Below are positions 42,142 through 50,878 of a stretch of DNA of 64,000 nucleotides, one piece after another. The stretch lies in assembly GCA_965662735.1 (NCBI GenBank), contig CBFIIU010000004.1:1-64000 (forward strand). The letters are read 5' to 3'. A program made the position numbers and the translations under genes. Position 1 is the first letter of the stretch. The number at the start of each line of letters is the position of its first letter. This DNA is from JAYODZ01 sp965662735. GTDB lineage: Bacteria; Pseudomonadota; Alphaproteobacteria; RS24. The notes under the pieces are model-generated. The model was not told the DNA's origin and ran no database searches. It saw only the letters and a list, made by a program, of their open reading frames with translations.

Positions 42142-42813
42142 ATGATGAGCGGTGATGAGCTAGAATGGATGAACACAGATACTTGGGAAGCCGACCCCGA
42201 GAATTTGCGGGCCCTAGAGGCGGAAGTGCCGGCTTTGGCTGTGCTTCGGCAGTTCGCCCAAGAAACAGCGCATGCGCGCTGGTTTGCGAGCCTCGGCGAA
42301 CCCCTCGATGCTGAAACCCATGAACTCGCCAATTTATATTTGGCTGGCCTGGGCTTTCCCGATGCCGACGTCGCCATTTTGCCCGATTGGGACGATGTCG
42401 TTGATGTCGCGCAGTCCCTCGACCTCAATAGCGAGGCGTGGGAAGCCGAAGAACAATTTCGCGCCGCCCTCACCGAGGCAGCGCTGGACTTGATCAGCCC
42501 TGAAGGCCTGCAAGTTGTCCTCACTTATTTAGCCGCCCAACTGGCCATCCCCTTGCGCGAGTCCGCTGAAGAGGCCCTGAGTTTAAGCGATGAAAATGTC
42601 GACGCTTTGGTTGAGCTGCTGGTGGGTGCGGGACAACAAGCCGCTTATGGCGCACTTTTGGCGCTGGCAGCCGCACAAGCGGAAGCCGCGCAGGAAGGCG
42701 GCGAGGTCGACATGGTCGAGCTGGCTTGTCATCCCATTTTTGTCAAATACCGCCTATTTGCCATCGGACGCTGGCCCGTTTCTTTGACCGGTCGATCGTT
42801 TAATTTGTTTTAA
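42142..42813 (+). CDS. Uncharacterised acidic alpha-helical protein
   Basis: 223 residues, strongly acidic, rich in Ala, Leu and Glu, with no cysteine pairs, signal peptide or membrane segment. It opens MSGDELEWMNTDTWEADPEN; the middle holds FPDADVAILPDWDDVVDVAQ and the helical AALTEAALDLISPEGLQVVL, and the C-terminus turns basic and hydrophobic (FVKYRLFAIGRWPVSLTGRS). No family is recognised. It starts 12 bp after lolA and ends 15 bp before xthA, so it is almost certainly expressed with them. Two consecutive ATG codons begin the frame. Confidence 0.75.
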   Translation: MMSGDELEWMNTDTWEADPENLRALEAEVPALAVLRQFAQETAHARWFASLGEPLDAETHELANLYLAGLGFPDADVAILPDWDDVVDVAQSLDLNSEAWEAEEQFRAALTEAALDLISPEGLQVVLTYLAAQLAIPLRESAEEALSLSDENVDALVELLVGAGQQAAYGALLALAAAQAEAAQEGGEVDMVELACHPIFVKYRLFAIGRWPVSLTGRSFNLF

Positions 42814-42828
42814 CGCGGAGGCCCGCCA

Positions 42829-43626
42829 ATGCGAATTGTATCATGGAATATTAACTCCGTCCGCCTGCGCGTGCCGCTGGTTGAACAGCTGATCGACACA
42901 TGGGCGCCCGATATAATCTGCCTGCAAGAAATTAAATGCCCTAATGACAGCTTTCCCGAGAAGTCCTTTCGCAAACACGGGTACAGCCATTTTGCGATTA
43001 ACGGCATTAAGGGCTATCACGGCGTGGCCACACTGTCCCGCTTGCCCCTCACGACGATCGATCAAGTCAATTATTGTTCGCGCGAAGATGGGCGCCATAT
43101 TGCCGTGACCGTCGATCATCTGGGCGCGCCGCTGACCATTCACAACTTTTATGTGCCCGCCGGAGGCGATGAGCCTGACCCCGACATTAACGAAAAATTT
43201 GCCCATAAACTATCGTTCCTATCGGAGATGCAGGCGCGCTTCAAAAAAGCAAAGAAAAATAGCCGCCAGGTTCTCGTGGGAGATCTCAATATTGCCCCGC
43301 TCGAGCATGATGTCTGGTCGAGCAAACAACTTGCGAATGTTGTCAGCCACACCGCGATAGAGCGCGATGAACTCGAGAAGCTTCGCCAAACCCTGGATTG
43401 GCAGGATATCGCTCGAGACTTTATTCCGCCTGAAGAGAAACTATATAGTTGGTGGAGCTATCGCGCGCGCGACTGGGCGGCTTCGGATCGGGGTCGACGG
43501 CTCGATCATATTTGGACGACACCCGCTGTTGCGCCGCATGTCACCGCCTTCAACATCTTGCGCGACGCGCGGGGGTGGGAACGCCCATCCGACCATGTGC
43601 CCGTCTGCATTGATCTCGCCGATTAA
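42829..43626 (+). CDS. xthA: Exodeoxyribonuclease III
   Basis: 265 residues. AP endonuclease and 3'-5' exonuclease of base-excision repair. The EEP fold motifs are MRIVSWNINSVRLR, ICLQEIKCPND, GYHGVATLSR, LVGDLNIAP, WSYRARDWAASDRGRRLDHIW and the C-terminal PSDHVPVCIDL. A GCGGAGG site precedes the ATG. It converges on the PaaI-type gene with 1 bp between stops. Confidence 0.95.
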   Translation: MRIVSWNINSVRLRVPLVEQLIDTWAPDIICLQEIKCPNDSFPEKSFRKHGYSHFAINGIKGYHGVATLSRLPLTTIDQVNYCSREDGRHIAVTVDHLGAPLTIHNFYVPAGGDEPDPDINEKFAHKLSFLSEMQARFKKAKKNSRQVLVGDLNIAPLEHDVWSSKQLANVVSHTAIERDELEKLRQTLDWQDIARDFIPPEEKLYSWWSYRARDWAASDRGRRLDHIWTTPAVAPHVTAFNILRDARGWERPSDHVPVCIDLAD

Positions 43627-43627
43627 C

Positions 43628-44113
43628 TTATTTCTTTTTGAGTGTCACAAAATTTGCGGTGCTGGTTCCGGTGGCCAGAAGCAGCCCATCGCTGTCGCGT
43701 AACTCGCCATCAATAAAACCGACGGAGCGGCCACGCCGCAACACCCGACCCAGCGCATAAACCGGGCCCGGACGAACTGGCGACATCATCGACACTTTAA
43801 TTTCCAGTGTCGGGCTGATCTGACCCCAGTCCAAGGTCACGCCAATCGCAAAGGCCATGGCGTCATCTAACATGGCCGCCACCATGCCGCCTTGTATCCC
43901 GCCCCATTTATTACACAACGCCTCTGACGCATCGAACCGCATTTCTGCTAAGCCCGCCTCCCGACTAACCCCGAGCAGAGTGAGGCCTAAATAACTCGAC
44001 GCCGGCGATGGTTTTCGATGGGCGGCTTGCATATTGGGTGGCCAGGCTTCCGGATCCTGCGTATAGTCGCCATGAGCGTGCATGAGTTCTGAAAAGGGGG
44101 ACAGTTCGGACAT
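43628..44113 (-). CDS. PaaI-type hotdog thioesterase
   Basis: 161 residues. The second half is a hotdog thioesterase domain: CNKWGGIQGGMVAAMLDDAMAFAIG is the PaaI motif with its catalytic Asp on the hotdog helix, then PTLEIKVSMMSPVRPGPVYALGRVLRRGRSVGFIDGEL. The Gln in GIQGGM replaces the His of the common HGG. The acyl-CoA substrate is unknown. It is divergent from another hotdog gene (44212-44673) across about 100 bp. Confidence 0.85.
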   Translation of the reverse strand: MSELSPFSELMHAHGDYTQDPEAWPPNMQAAHRKPSPASSYLGLTLLGVSREAGLAEMRFDASEALCNKWGGIQGGMVAAMLDDAMAFAIGVTLDWGQISPTLEIKVSMMSPVRPGPVYALGRVLRRGRSVGFIDGELRDSDGLLLATGTSTANFVTLKKK

Positions 44114-44211
44114 GAAAAACTCCTTCGCGACCGACCATAACTACAGCCCCGCTGTGACGCAAGCCATCCTCCAAAGCTGCCCCGCAAACCGCACAACCGA
44201 AAAGGCCTGAG

Positions 44212-44673
44212 ATGGATCCGTCGACTTATCCATGGCGCGCCGCCAATCCGCATATTTTATCAGTTAAGGTGACAGCTGCCGAGATTGACGACTTCGAGCA
44301 CGTCAATAATGTCGTTTATCTCAGCTGGATGGCGCGCAGTGCTTGGCAGCATTCGAAAGCCTTGGGCTTTGACTTTTCAGCTTATCGCGAATTGGATTGC
44401 GGATTTGTCGTTCGCCATCATGAGCTCGATTATCTCGCACCCTGCTTTGAGGGAGACACAATATATATTGGCACCTGGATCACAGCGAATGACGCGCGCC
44501 TCTACCTCCGGCGACGCTTTCAAATGATCCGAGCGGAAACTGGGCAAAGCGTCGCTGTAGGCCTGACGGATTTTGTGCCGATGAAATTATCAACCGGCAA
44601 AGCCTGCCGGATGCCCAAGGCCTTCCAAGAGGGATATCCGGCGCAGCCCGACGTCGAGGCTGTCTTTGGCTAG
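44212..44673 (+). CDS. 4-hydroxybenzoyl-CoA-thioesterase-like (YbgC/FadM-type) protein
   Basis: 153 residues. VTAAEIDDFEHVNNVVYLSWM is the hotdog signature with the Asp-x-x-x-HVNN segment, followed by FVVRHHELDYLAPCFEGDTIYIGTWI. Likely hydrolyses acyl-CoA or acyl-ACP. It is divergent from a PaaI-type gene, so two hotdog thioesterases share one control region. It converges on the response regulator. Confidence 0.87.
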   Translation: MDPSTYPWRAANPHILSVKVTAAEIDDFEHVNNVVYLSWMARSAWQHSKALGFDFSAYRELDCGFVVRHHELDYLAPCFEGDTIYIGTWITANDARLYLRRRFQMIRAETGQSVAVGLTDFVPMKLSTGKACRMPKAFQEGYPAQPDVEAVFG

Positions 44674-44696
44674 TACCTCTTCTAAGAGAGCACCCG

Positions 44697-45371
44697 TCAG
44701 ATGCGATAACCGCCCGCCTCGGTGATGACAATCGGATTTCCATCGCGCTCGATTTTTTGGCGCAGCCGATAAATATGCGTTTCTAAAGTATGTGTGGTGA
44801 TGCGCTCGTCATAGCCCCAGACGGCTGTCAACAAATCTTGCCGGCTCACGCTGCCCCCTTGGGCGCGATGGAGGTGCCGCAAAATAGCGGTCTCTTTTTC
44901 CGTGAGGCGAATTTTGCCGCCATCAGGATGCACGAGTAATTTAATGCCAGGCTGGAACCGATAGGGCCCCAAAGCGAGATCTGCTTGCTCGGCCTGTTCA
45001 TATTGCCGCAAATGAGCGCGAATGCGTGCCAGTAAAACACCGAACTTGAAGGGCTTGGTCACATAATCATTGGCGCCGGCATCAAGGCCGAGAATTGTGT
45101 CGGCTTCACTGGCGGCGCCGGTCAGCATAATAATGGGCTGGCGCACCTCTTGAGCCCGCAAGGCCCGACAGAATTCTCGACCATCTTGGTCGGGCAAACC
45201 GACATCTAAAATCAAAAGATCATAGCGCTGGTCGGCCAAGCAGGCCCGCGCCTCAGCCGCGCTGGTCGCGAGGTCGATGCTCAGCTCATCATGAAGAGCA
45301 AATTGGTCGAGCAGGGTTTCTGCAAACAACGCATCATCTTCAACCAGCAAGATACGATTAAATGGTGTCAC
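44697..45371 (-). CDS. OmpR/PhoB-family response regulator, orphan
   Basis: About 224 residues from the GTG at 45371 (preceded by AGGGA); another GTG at 45386 is possible. The receiver domain has LLVEDD, the phospho-acceptor Asp in LLILDVGLPD (about residue 56), MLTGAA and NDYVTKPFKFG. The C-terminal winged helix reads IRLTEKETAILRHLHRAQGG, SRQDLLTAVWGYDERITTHTLETHIYRLRQKIE. No histidine kinase gene is adjacent. It is divergent from an L,D-transpeptidase gene across about 155 bp, which suggests cell-envelope control (compare the orphan envelope regulator CenR), but the regulon cannot be read. Confidence 0.93.
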   Translation of the reverse strand: MTPFNRILLVEDDALFAETLLDQFALHDELSIDLATSAAEARACLADQRYDLLILDVGLPDQDGREFCRALRAQEVRQPIIMLTGAASEADTILGLDAGANDYVTKPFKFGVLLARIRAHLRQYEQAEQADLALGPYRFQPGIKLLVHPDGGKIRLTEKETAILRHLHRAQGGSVSRQDLLTAVWGYDERITTHTLETHIYRLRQKIERDGNPIVITEAGGYRI

Positions 45372-45527
45372 CTGATTTCCCTGCACGTTCCAACATATGG
45401 GTGCCTCATCAACAAAATGTTAGCGGCCTATCATCTGTCGCCCGCTCTATTATATAGTATGCGCGAAGCAAAAGGCGGCGCCAAGCGCTCAGTGCAGATA
45501 TAATGAGGGCGCCAGACGGAGGATCCA

Positions 45528-46133
45528 ATGAACCGAGAAACATCGACGCCGCATCACTTGACCGACGATGCTGCCGACGATGACGCCGCGAATCTTGTTG
45601 TGCGTGCGCCAATGGATGGTCATCTTGGAACATTGACATGGCACAACCAAGGACGATCCATTGAGATCAACTGCGCGATCGGCGCGGCGGGCCTATCCCA
45701 TGAAAAACGCGAAGGTGACGGGTCAACGCCCCTTGGGCGTTTTGCTTTGCGGCAGATTTGGTTTCGCCCAGACCGCCTGCGACTTCCCGAAACCGCGCTT
45801 CCCCAGCGCGCCCTGACACCCAATGATGGCTGGTCCGATGACCCCGAGGACCCGAAATATAATCAGGCCGTGCACTTGCCTCATCCTTTTAACCATGAAA
45901 TTTTATGGCGCGACGACCATCTCTACGATGTATTGATCGAAATTGGATATAATGACGCCCCGGCTCACGCAGGGCTCGGCAGCGCTATTTTTTTACATTT
46001 GCAGAAAAATAACTATCAGGCGACACGCGGCTGTGTCGCGATTGATCTTGACGATATGCTCACCCTCATTCCAACGCTGCGCGTGGGAAGTCAAATCCAG
46101 ATCACGCGCGATCAGCTCTCTCAAGCCTCATAA
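45528..46133 (+). CDS. L,D-transpeptidase (YkuD) family protein
   Basis: 201 residues. The catalytic part is IFLHLQKNNYQATRGCVAID, with the nucleophilic Cys in TRGC; GDGSTPLGRFAL and NHEILWRDDHLYDVLIEIGYN are other conserved YkuD segments. Such enzymes cross-link or edit peptidoglycan, but no signal peptide is visible: the N-terminus is Asp-rich (MNRETSTPHHLTDDAADD), so export is unexplained. CGGAGG precedes the ATG. It overlaps the convergent yggS by 6 bp at the stops. Confidence 0.85.
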   Translation: MNRETSTPHHLTDDAADDDAANLVVRAPMDGHLGTLTWHNQGRSIEINCAIGAAGLSHEKREGDGSTPLGRFALRQIWFRPDRLRLPETALPQRALTPNDGWSDDPEDPKYNQAVHLPHPFNHEILWRDDHLYDVLIEIGYNDAPAHAGLGSAIFLHLQKNNYQATRGCVAIDLDDMLTLIPTLRVGSQIQITRDQLSQAS

Positions 46134-46817
46134 GGTCGCGGTTGGTCGCTCTCCAAATAAGGCTCGGCCGACGCGAATATGAGTGGCGCCTTGGGCAATC
46201 GCAATTTCAAAATCATCGCTCATTCCCATGCTCAAGCCCGTCACCCCCGAGGCCCGCGCTAAATTAGCCAATAATGCAAAATGTGGGGCCGGCGCCTCAT
46301 CAACGGGGGGAATGCACATCAGACCTATGATAGGGAGGCCCAAGGCCCGACACATATCGATAAAAGCCGGTGCTTCTTGCGGCAAGACGCCCGCTTTTTG
46401 GGGCTCTGCCCCCGTATTGACCTGAATAAATAAAGACGGGAAGCCCGCCGAGGCAGTCGATGCCATTTTATCCTGCTCAGCGGCAAGAGCGGTGGCGAGT
46501 TTTGCACGATCGAGGCTGTGAATGACATCAAACAGCGCAACAGCCTCCTTGACCTTATTGCTTTGCAAGGGGCCGAGAAGGTGTAACTGAATAGCGTCGT
46601 AATCGGCCTTCAAGCTCGGCCATTTTTTCTGCGCTTCTTGCACACGATTTTCGCCAAAATGGCGCTGGCCGGCATCCAAAACCGGCCGAATAGCTTCGGC
46701 GTCAAAGGTCTTTGACACGGCTATCAGCGTAATATCCTCGGTGTTTCGCTGCCAGGCATGGGCGGCGGCGTTCTTCCGCGCCTGAATTTCCGCGAGCGCG
46801 CCATTGGGTGCTGACAT
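46128..46817 (-). CDS. yggS: YggS-family pyridoxal-phosphate homeostasis protein
   Basis: About 229 residues from the ATG at 46817, which follows GAGGAGG; the frame is open 27 codons upstream. The PLP lysine lies in ITLIAVSKTFDAEAIRP, followed by GQRHFGENRVQEAQKKW, HLLGPLQSNKVKEAV, LFIQVNTGAEPQKAG, and the C-terminal LSMGMSDDFEIAIAQGATHIRVGRALFG. Binds and buffers PLP without a known reaction. Confidence 0.95.
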   Translation of the reverse strand: MSAPNGALAEIQARKNAAAHAWQRNTEDITLIAVSKTFDAEAIRPVLDAGQRHFGENRVQEAQKKWPSLKADYDAIQLHLLGPLQSNKVKEAVALFDVIHSLDRAKLATALAAEQDKMASTASAGFPSLFIQVNTGAEPQKAGVLPQEAPAFIDMCRALGLPIIGLMCIPPVDEAPAPHFALLANLARASGVTGLSMGMSDDFEIAIAQGATHIRVGRALFGERPTATL

Positions 46818-46945
46818 TGTGCCTCCTCGATAGAGCCTGTACACATCCGTACTTTTTGACGGTGCCCCCAACTTAATCGAAGCTGGTCGGGAAGGCAAAA
46901 CACCGCTTATGATAAGCCCTCGATTGCGCCAATAAGGAGCCCCCC

Positions 46946-47515
46946 GTGCGGATTTTTATGACCGATCTCACGCGCCAGCCGGACTGGCGCCGTGTCATCC
47001 AAGCCTTAGGGCCCTTGGACCGTGTGATTATCCGCGATTATCAACACCCCGATCGAGGCCAGCTGGCGGCGGATATCCAGAATTTCTGTGGGCAGCTGCG
47101 CCGTCCACCGAAGCTGTCGATTGCCGCGGATATTGGGCTGGCGCGCCAGTTAAATATGGATTTACATCTGCCACAATGGGCCTTGGCGACATCACGACCA
47201 GCGGGGGCGGGCCGCCCTCGGCTGATCAGTACCAGCGCCCATAATATGCGGGAAATTTATAAAGCTGCACGATATGGCGCGCATTGTGTGCTCATTTCCC
47301 CTGTTTTCGCGACCAATAGTCACCCAAAGGCCAAGGCGCTCGGCCCGACACGTTTTGCGGCGCTGGCCAAATCTGCGCAAAATCTCGGCTTGCGCCCCGT
47401 CGCCTTGGGGGGAATTCATGGCACAAATTATCGCCAATTGCGTCCGGCGCTGGGCCCGTTTCCCGATTTAGCTGCAATAGACGGCATTGCGACGCTTCCG
47501 AGCCTTTACATTTAA
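46946..47515 (+). CDS. Thiamine-phosphate synthase/TenI-like protein
   Basis: 189 residues from a GTG preceded by AAGGAG. A TIM-barrel sequence of the ThiE/TenI group: LISTSAHNMREIYKAARYGAHCVLISPVFATNSHPKAKALG and LGLRPVALGGIHGTNYRQL (phosphate-binding Gly-rich loop). It is shorter than ThiE (about 210) and lacks several of its diphosphate-binding residues near the N-terminus, so TenI-like or divergent ThiE are both possible. This position before the DUF3576 gene and leuS recurs in alphaproteobacteria. Confidence 0.8.
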   Translation: MRIFMTDLTRQPDWRRVIQALGPLDRVIIRDYQHPDRGQLAADIQNFCGQLRRPPKLSIAADIGLARQLNMDLHLPQWALATSRPAGAGRPRLISTSAHNMREIYKAARYGAHCVLISPVFATNSHPKAKALGPTRFAALAKSAQNLGLRPVALGGIHGTNYRQLRPALGPFPDLAAIDGIATLPSLYI

Positions 47516-47608
47516 AAACGAGCGGCATAATTTGGTTTACCACTCTAACCCCAGCGCCCCTGCGTGCCATTGCCGGACATTGCGCGACATGCGAAAAGAG
47601 AGCCCTGC

Positions 47609-48145
47609 ATGACTTCTTTTATCCGATCTTCCTCCCTTTCTTTTGCCGTGACCGGCTTGTGCCTAATTTTGGCGTCCTGCGGTTCATCCTCCAAGGTCGA
47701 GTATGATTATCCAAGCTCATCTCTAAGCAACGCCGACCCTGAAATGGGCTCATTGTTTGAGGGCGCAACAACGTTATTTAGCAGCGGGGGAGAGACGAAG
47801 AGCGTAGCCGCTGAATTGCCCGTGAATGGCTATATGTGGCGCGCCGCCCTGGAAACCTTCAGTTTTCTGCCCATGCGCTCCGCTGACCCCGTAGCCGGCG
47901 TCATTATCTCCGACTGGTACAGCAATCCGGTTAAACCCGATGAGCGTTTTAAAGTGACCGTTTATATTATGGATCGTGATTTACGCGCAGATGCCTTGCG
48001 GGTTTCCGCTTTCCGCGAAACACGAACCAATAATAACTGGTCTGCCGCTGATGTCGCTCCTCAAACCAACCGTCGTCTTGAGGACGCGATTTTAGTGCGG
48101 GCACGTGAATTGCGGATCGCCGATCAGGCTGTCAATAAAGACTAA
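47609..48145 (+). CDS. DUF3576 lipoprotein
   Basis: About 178 residues from MTSFIRSSS; the frame is open from 47564. A lipoprotein signal peptide ends in the lipobox LASC with Cys25. The body contains VNGYMWRAALETFSFLPMRSADP, VIISDWYSNPVKPDERFKVTVYI and RRLEDAILVRARELR, the DUF3576 signature. Family members precede leuS and lptE in many alphaproteobacteria and may serve the outer-membrane or LPS assembly path; function is unknown. leuS starts 6 bp after the stop. Confidence 0.88.
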   Translation: MTSFIRSSSLSFAVTGLCLILASCGSSSKVEYDYPSSSLSNADPEMGSLFEGATTLFSSGGETKSVAAELPVNGYMWRAALETFSFLPMRSADPVAGVIISDWYSNPVKPDERFKVTVYIMDRDLRADALRVSAFRETRTNNNWSAADVAPQTNRRLEDAILVRARELRIADQAVNKD

Positions 48146-48151
48146 CGCGCC

Positions 48152-50878
48152 ATGACCGACGCGCTCCAGCCGGATCGATATAATCCGGCAGAACATGAAT
48201 CCCTATGGCAAGCGGCGTGGAAAAAAGCAGCCTGCTTCGAAGCTGGTGATGCGGCAACAGACCCGCGCCCTAAATATTACGTCCTCGAAATGTTTCCCTA
48301 TCCATCCGGGCGCATTCATATGGGGCATGTGCGCAACTATGCGATGGGCGATGTCATCGCGCGGTTTAAAAAAGCACAAGGATTTCATGTGCTTCACCCG
48401 ATGGGCTGGGATGCGTTTGGGATGCCCGCTGAAAATGCGGCAATGGAAAAAGGGGTGCATCCGGGCGCCTGGACTTATGCCAATATAGAGACCATGCGCG
48501 GCCAACTTCAGTCGATGGGGCTCGCCATTGACTGGTCGCGCGAATTCGCGACCTGCGACCCGAGCTATTATCAGCACGAACAAGCGATGTTTCTCGATTT
48601 TTTAGAAGCGGGTTTAGTCGAGCGTCGAGATAGTAAAGTGAATTGGGATCCGGTTGATCAAACCGTCCTCGCCAATGAGCAGGTGATTGATGGCAAGGGC
48701 TGGCGCTCTGGCGCCCCTGTTGAGCAACGCGCGCTGACCCAATGGTTTTTCAAAATATCGGATTTTTCAGATGAGCTGCTCGAGGGGCTCGGCACATTAG
48801 AGCGCTGGCCAGAAAAAGTGCGCCTGATGCAGGCCAATTGGATCGGCAAATCCGAGGGCTTGGCCCTGCGTTTTCAGATCTCGCCGTCAGAGTTGAGTTC
48901 AAAGCTGGGCGCGACGGGGTTAGATATTTTTACAACCCGTCCCGACACGCTATATGGCGCAAGTTTTTGCGCGATCTCGCCGGACCATCCGCTGGCCGAG
49001 GCCTTATCACAGCACAATCCGGCGATTGCTGAGTTTCGAAAAAAATGTGCCGCGCGCGGCACCAGCGCCAGCGAAATTGAAACGGCGGAGAAAGAGGGCG
49101 TTGATAGCGGTTTAACCGTGCAACATCCACTCGATCCGTCCTGGGAATTGCCCATTTTTGTCGCCAATTTCGTGTTAATGGAATATGGCACGGGAGCGAT
49201 TTTCGCATGTCCCGCGCATGATCAACGTGACCTCGATTTCGCCCGCAAATATGGCCTGCCCGTAACACCGGTCGTCTTGCCTCACGCAGAGGATGCCGCG
49301 ACGTTCACGATCTCCGATCGGGCTTATATTGGCGATGGCACGATGATTAATTCGGGGTCGCTCGACGGCTTGCCGGCCGAGCAGGCGAAGACGCAGATGA
49401 TTGACATGCTTGAGGCGGCCGGTCAGGGCGAGCGTCGAATTAACTATCGCTTGCGGGATTGGGGTATCTCGCGCCAGCGTTATTGGGGATGCCCTATTCC
49501 GATTATTCATTGCCCGCAATGCGGGGTGGTTCCGGTTCCGCGCGCGCAGCTTCCGGTCACCTTGCCCGAGGATGTCACCTTTGATCGCCCTGGCAACCCG
49601 CTGGAACATCACCCCAGCTGGAAGCATGTCGATTGTCCGAGCTGCGGCGCCGAGGCTCGCCGGGAAACCGATACATTCGATACATTTGTAGATAGCAGTT
49701 GGTATTTTGCACGCTTCACGGGGCTCACTGCAGAGGCGCCCATTGATCGTGACCAAGCGGCCGCCTGGTTGCCGGTCGATCAATATATTGGCGGGATCGA
49801 GCACGCTATTCTGCATTTGCTGTATTCACGCTTCTATAGTCGCGCCATGCACCATGTCGGATGGCTGAAGTGCACCGAGCCCTTTGCCGGTCTGTTTACC
49901 CAAGGCATGGTTAATCACGAAACCTATAAGGATCCGGATGGACGGTGGCTGGCCCCTGAAGAAGTGATGGCGAATGAGGACGNNNNNNNAGGCATGGTTA
50001 ATCACGAAACCTATAAGGATCCGGATGGACGGTGGCTGGCCCCTGAAGAAGTGATGGCGAATGAGGCCGGCGCTTGGGTTGTTAAGGCCGACCCGGCGCG
50101 TGCCGTGACCGTGGGTGGTGTCGAGAAAATGTCGAAGTCGAAACGTAATGTGATCGACCCGACACATATCATCGCGCGCTATGGCGCCGACACAGCGCGA
50201 TGGTTTATGTTGTCCGATAGCCCTCCCGAGCGCGACGTCCAATGGACAGAGGCCGGCGTCGAGGGCGCTTGGCGGTTTGTACAGCGTGTGTGGCGCTTAA
50301 TCCACAAAGTGTCAGAGTTTCCCATTTCCGAACCTTCGCAAGAGGCGAGTGAGAACAGCGACGCCCGCGCGATTTATGCTGCCAGCCAAAAGGCTTTGCG
50401 CGATGTGACGGATGATTTGGGCCATCTCGCCTTTAACCGAGCCGTCGCACGCATTTATGAGCTGACCAATGTCCTCAGCAATTCCTTGAATGAAGCCACG
50501 CAAAATCAGAACACCGATCAAGCTGCTCTTCAATCGTCTCTGCGCGCGGCGAGCGTCGTGTTAGTGCAGCTCATTGGCCCCATGATGCCGCATCTCGGCG
50601 AGAGCTGTTGGCAGAAATTGGGACAAACGGGCCTATTGGCGGAAGCTCCCTGGCCTGCGATTGATCACTCCGTCTTGGTTGCCGAGACGCTGGTCTTGCC
50701 CGTCCAGATTAATGGGAAAAAACGCGCCGAAATCAGTGTACCTCATGATGCAGATGTGGCTATGATTGAGGAAATCGTGCGCGCGGATGACGCCATAGCA
50801 AAACTCATAGAGGGCCGAAACATTGTCAAAACCATTATTGTCCCTGGACGCATCGTCAATCTCGTCATTAAGGGATAA
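48152..50878 (+). CDS. leuS: Leucyl-tRNA synthetase, interrupted by an assembly duplication
   Basis: Charges tRNA-Leu. PYPSGRIHMGHVRNY holds the HIGH-type motif, TTRPDTLYGA lies in the editing domain, and VEKMSKSKRNVIDP is the KMSKS loop near the C-terminal third. The translation is 908 residues, but 29 of these come from an assembly error: the 77 bp at 49903-49979 are repeated exactly at 49990-50066 on both sides of a 7-base N run. Removing one copy and the gap gives 879, the normal alphaproteobacterial length. It is in one operon with the DUF3576 gene, lptE and holA. Confidence 0.96.
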   Translation: MTDALQPDRYNPAEHESLWQAAWKKAACFEAGDAATDPRPKYYVLEMFPYPSGRIHMGHVRNYAMGDVIARFKKAQGFHVLHPMGWDAFGMPAENAAMEKGVHPGAWTYANIETMRGQLQSMGLAIDWSREFATCDPSYYQHEQAMFLDFLEAGLVERRDSKVNWDPVDQTVLANEQVIDGKGWRSGAPVEQRALTQWFFKISDFSDELLEGLGTLERWPEKVRLMQANWIGKSEGLALRFQISPSELSSKLGATGLDIFTTRPDTLYGASFCAISPDHPLAEALSQHNPAIAEFRKKCAARGTSASEIETAEKEGVDSGLTVQHPLDPSWELPIFVANFVLMEYGTGAIFACPAHDQRDLDFARKYGLPVTPVVLPHAEDAATFTISDRAYIGDGTMINSGSLDGLPAEQAKTQMIDMLEAAGQGERRINYRLRDWGISRQRYWGCPIPIIHCPQCGVVPVPRAQLPVTLPEDVTFDRPGNPLEHHPSWKHVDCPSCGAEARRETDTFDTFVDSSWYFARFTGLTAEAPIDRDQAAAWLPVDQYIGGIEHAILHLLYSRFYSRAMHHVGWLKCTEPFAGLFTQGMVNHETYKDPDGRWLAPEEVMANEDXXXGMVNHETYKDPDGRWLAPEEVMANEAGAWVVKADPARAVTVGGVEKMSKSKRNVIDPTHIIARYGADTARWFMLSDSPPERDVQWTEAGVEGAWRFVQRVWRLIHKVSEFPISEPSQEASENSDARAIYAASQKALRDVTDDLGHLAFNRAVARIYELTNVLSNSLNEATQNQNTDQAALQSSLRAASVVLVQLIGPMMPHLGESCWQKLGQTGLLAEAPWPAIDHSVLVAETLVLPVQINGKKRAEISVPHDADVAMIEEIVRADDAIAKLIEGRNIVKTIIVPGRIVNLVIKG
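49903..50066 (+). repeat. 77-bp exact direct repeat around a 7-N gap, assembly artefact
   Basis: Copies at 49903-49979 and 49990-50066 are identical and flank 10 bases containing seven N. The period is 87 bp, a multiple of 3, so the leuS frame is kept. The repeated residues (GMVNHETYKDPDGRWL and on) occur once in leucyl-tRNA synthetases. Two contig ends overlapping by 77 bp but joined by a gap explain this fully. Confidence 0.9.

Noticed and set aside
50823..50878. leuS/lptE overlap as evidence for a frameshift
   Set aside because: Both frames are intact and end or start normally; a long overlap or a non-canonical lptE start explains it.
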